A DNA stretch of 64,000 nt from Sinohyriopsis cumingii (Eukaryota > Mollusca > Bivalvia > Unionida > Unionidae). The notes under the pieces are model-generated. The model made no database searches and was not told the origin of the DNA. It saw nothing but the letters and a program-made list of their open reading frames with translations. How positions within the stretch are numbered: the stretch's first letter is position 1; each line of letters opens with the position of its first letter. Positions 63,566-64,000 of this stretch are shown in pieces. Location of the stretch: the NCBI GenBank assembly GCA_028554795.2, contig CM068839.1, forward strand, positions 39,523,006-39,587,005. Reading direction: 5' to 3'. The position numbers and the translations under genes are program-made.

Positions 63566-63571
63566 ATGCTG
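63566..63571. repeat. Target site duplication, right (ATGCTG)
   Basis: Identical to 41308-41313. Confidence 0.9.
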
Positions 63572-63611
63572 ACTTGAAATAACTTTTGCGATCTTTGGTT
63601 ACCTGGTAGTG

Positions 63612-64000
63612 AGTAGTGAAAGGGGTCACCCTAGGGACAATGGGAATTAGCATTAGCGAATATCCTGGATCGGAAAAACCCTGCTAACCTGTGGCAAGAC
63701 AACTCCGCCCGAGCCCGACCACTTTCACCCCTGACCACGGACAGACATCAAAACCCATACGTGCAGTGCACGCATCATAAATTAAAACGCGAACTAGATC
63801 GGGTCCAATCCCACTGGTCGCTCATCAATGCAAATGAATGACAGAGTGCGTGCTGGGTCCAATCCCACTCATACAAACACAAATATAGGTCTTACAATCA
63901 GATCGATATGTACACAAAAGTACTTCGACCTGACGGCCCAATCAATAAGTGTTCTGTGAACACATAAATGCCTGGAGGAAGTGGCACCATTCCTTCCCCC
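63612..64000. mobile_element. Terminus of a second, diverged Polinton-type element
   Basis: AGTAGTGAAAGGGGTCACCC and then ACAATGGGAATTAGCATTAG parallel the terminal repeat of the main element (AGTAGTGAAGGGGGGCAC, TCAATGGGAATTAGCATT). Further in, the sequence differs. It holds its own repeated phrase gggtccaatcccact (two copies, at about 63800-63860) and no gene before the window ends. Only 40 bp separate it from the target duplication of the main element. Confidence 0.7.

Overview
The window is animal nuclear DNA, most likely from an aquatic invertebrate; a mollusc is a guess from the style of the repeats. Support comes from GT-AG introns that join open exons in phase, tRNA-derived SINEs, pogo/Tigger, hAT and piggyBac-type DNA transposons, a LINE with an RNase H domain, a minisatellite, and one complete 22-kb Maverick/Polinton (adintovirus-like) element.

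Region 1 (1-41307) is host DNA. One host gene can be assembled on the minus strand from five exons (39302-39156, 34937-34341, 29193-29099, 11822-11634, 3139-3064). Together they give an uninterrupted 367-residue reading frame whose C-terminal half looks like the C6orf136/DUF2358 family. Its introns hold most of the repeats: a 34-bp minisatellite (3507-4662), four copies of one tRNA-SINE, two copies of a second SINE, a Tigger-like element with TA target sites (16947-18548), a pogo element (19057-24939) whose transposase gene is split by a dead hAT element, and a piggyBac-type MITE (30005-30482).

Region 2 (41308-63571) is an integrated Polinton/adintovirus-like element. It has 317-318 bp terminal inverted repeats that begin AG and end CT, and a perfect 6-bp target duplication (ATGCTG). 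It lies about 2 kb upstream of the host gene start. It carries the full Polinton set: protein-primed family B DNA polymerase, integrase with a chromodomain, FtsK/HerA-type packaging ATPase, adenain-like protease, double-jelly-roll major capsid, penton-like minor capsid and core-like proteins. It also has two BIR proteins, two paralogous F-box-like proteins, a double zinc-knuckle protein and a set of coiled-coil proteins. Nearly all genes run on the minus strand. Many have their own TATAAAA box, often embedded in the last codons or stop codon of the gene before. A truncated LINE (42797-44978, 8-bp target duplication) sits in the 5' leader of one accessory gene.

The most unusual feature is at the 3' ends of the accessory genes. 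Five sites (41610-41625, 42404-42419, 45424-45439, 62168-62183, 63253-63268) match the replication-dependent histone mRNA 3' end: a 6-bp stem with a TTTC loop, usually ACCCA or a close variant after it, and a purine-rich GAAAAGA element about 12-13 nt downstream. All are oriented with the gene they follow, and two lie inside the terminal repeats. The capsid/ATPase side instead shows ordinary AATAAA signals. This suggests, by inference, that part of the element's expression uses SLBP/U7 histone-type processing and is tied to S phase.

Region 3 (63572-64000) holds 40 bp of flank and then a second, diverged Polinton-type terminus starting at 63612, so two such elements lie almost side by side.
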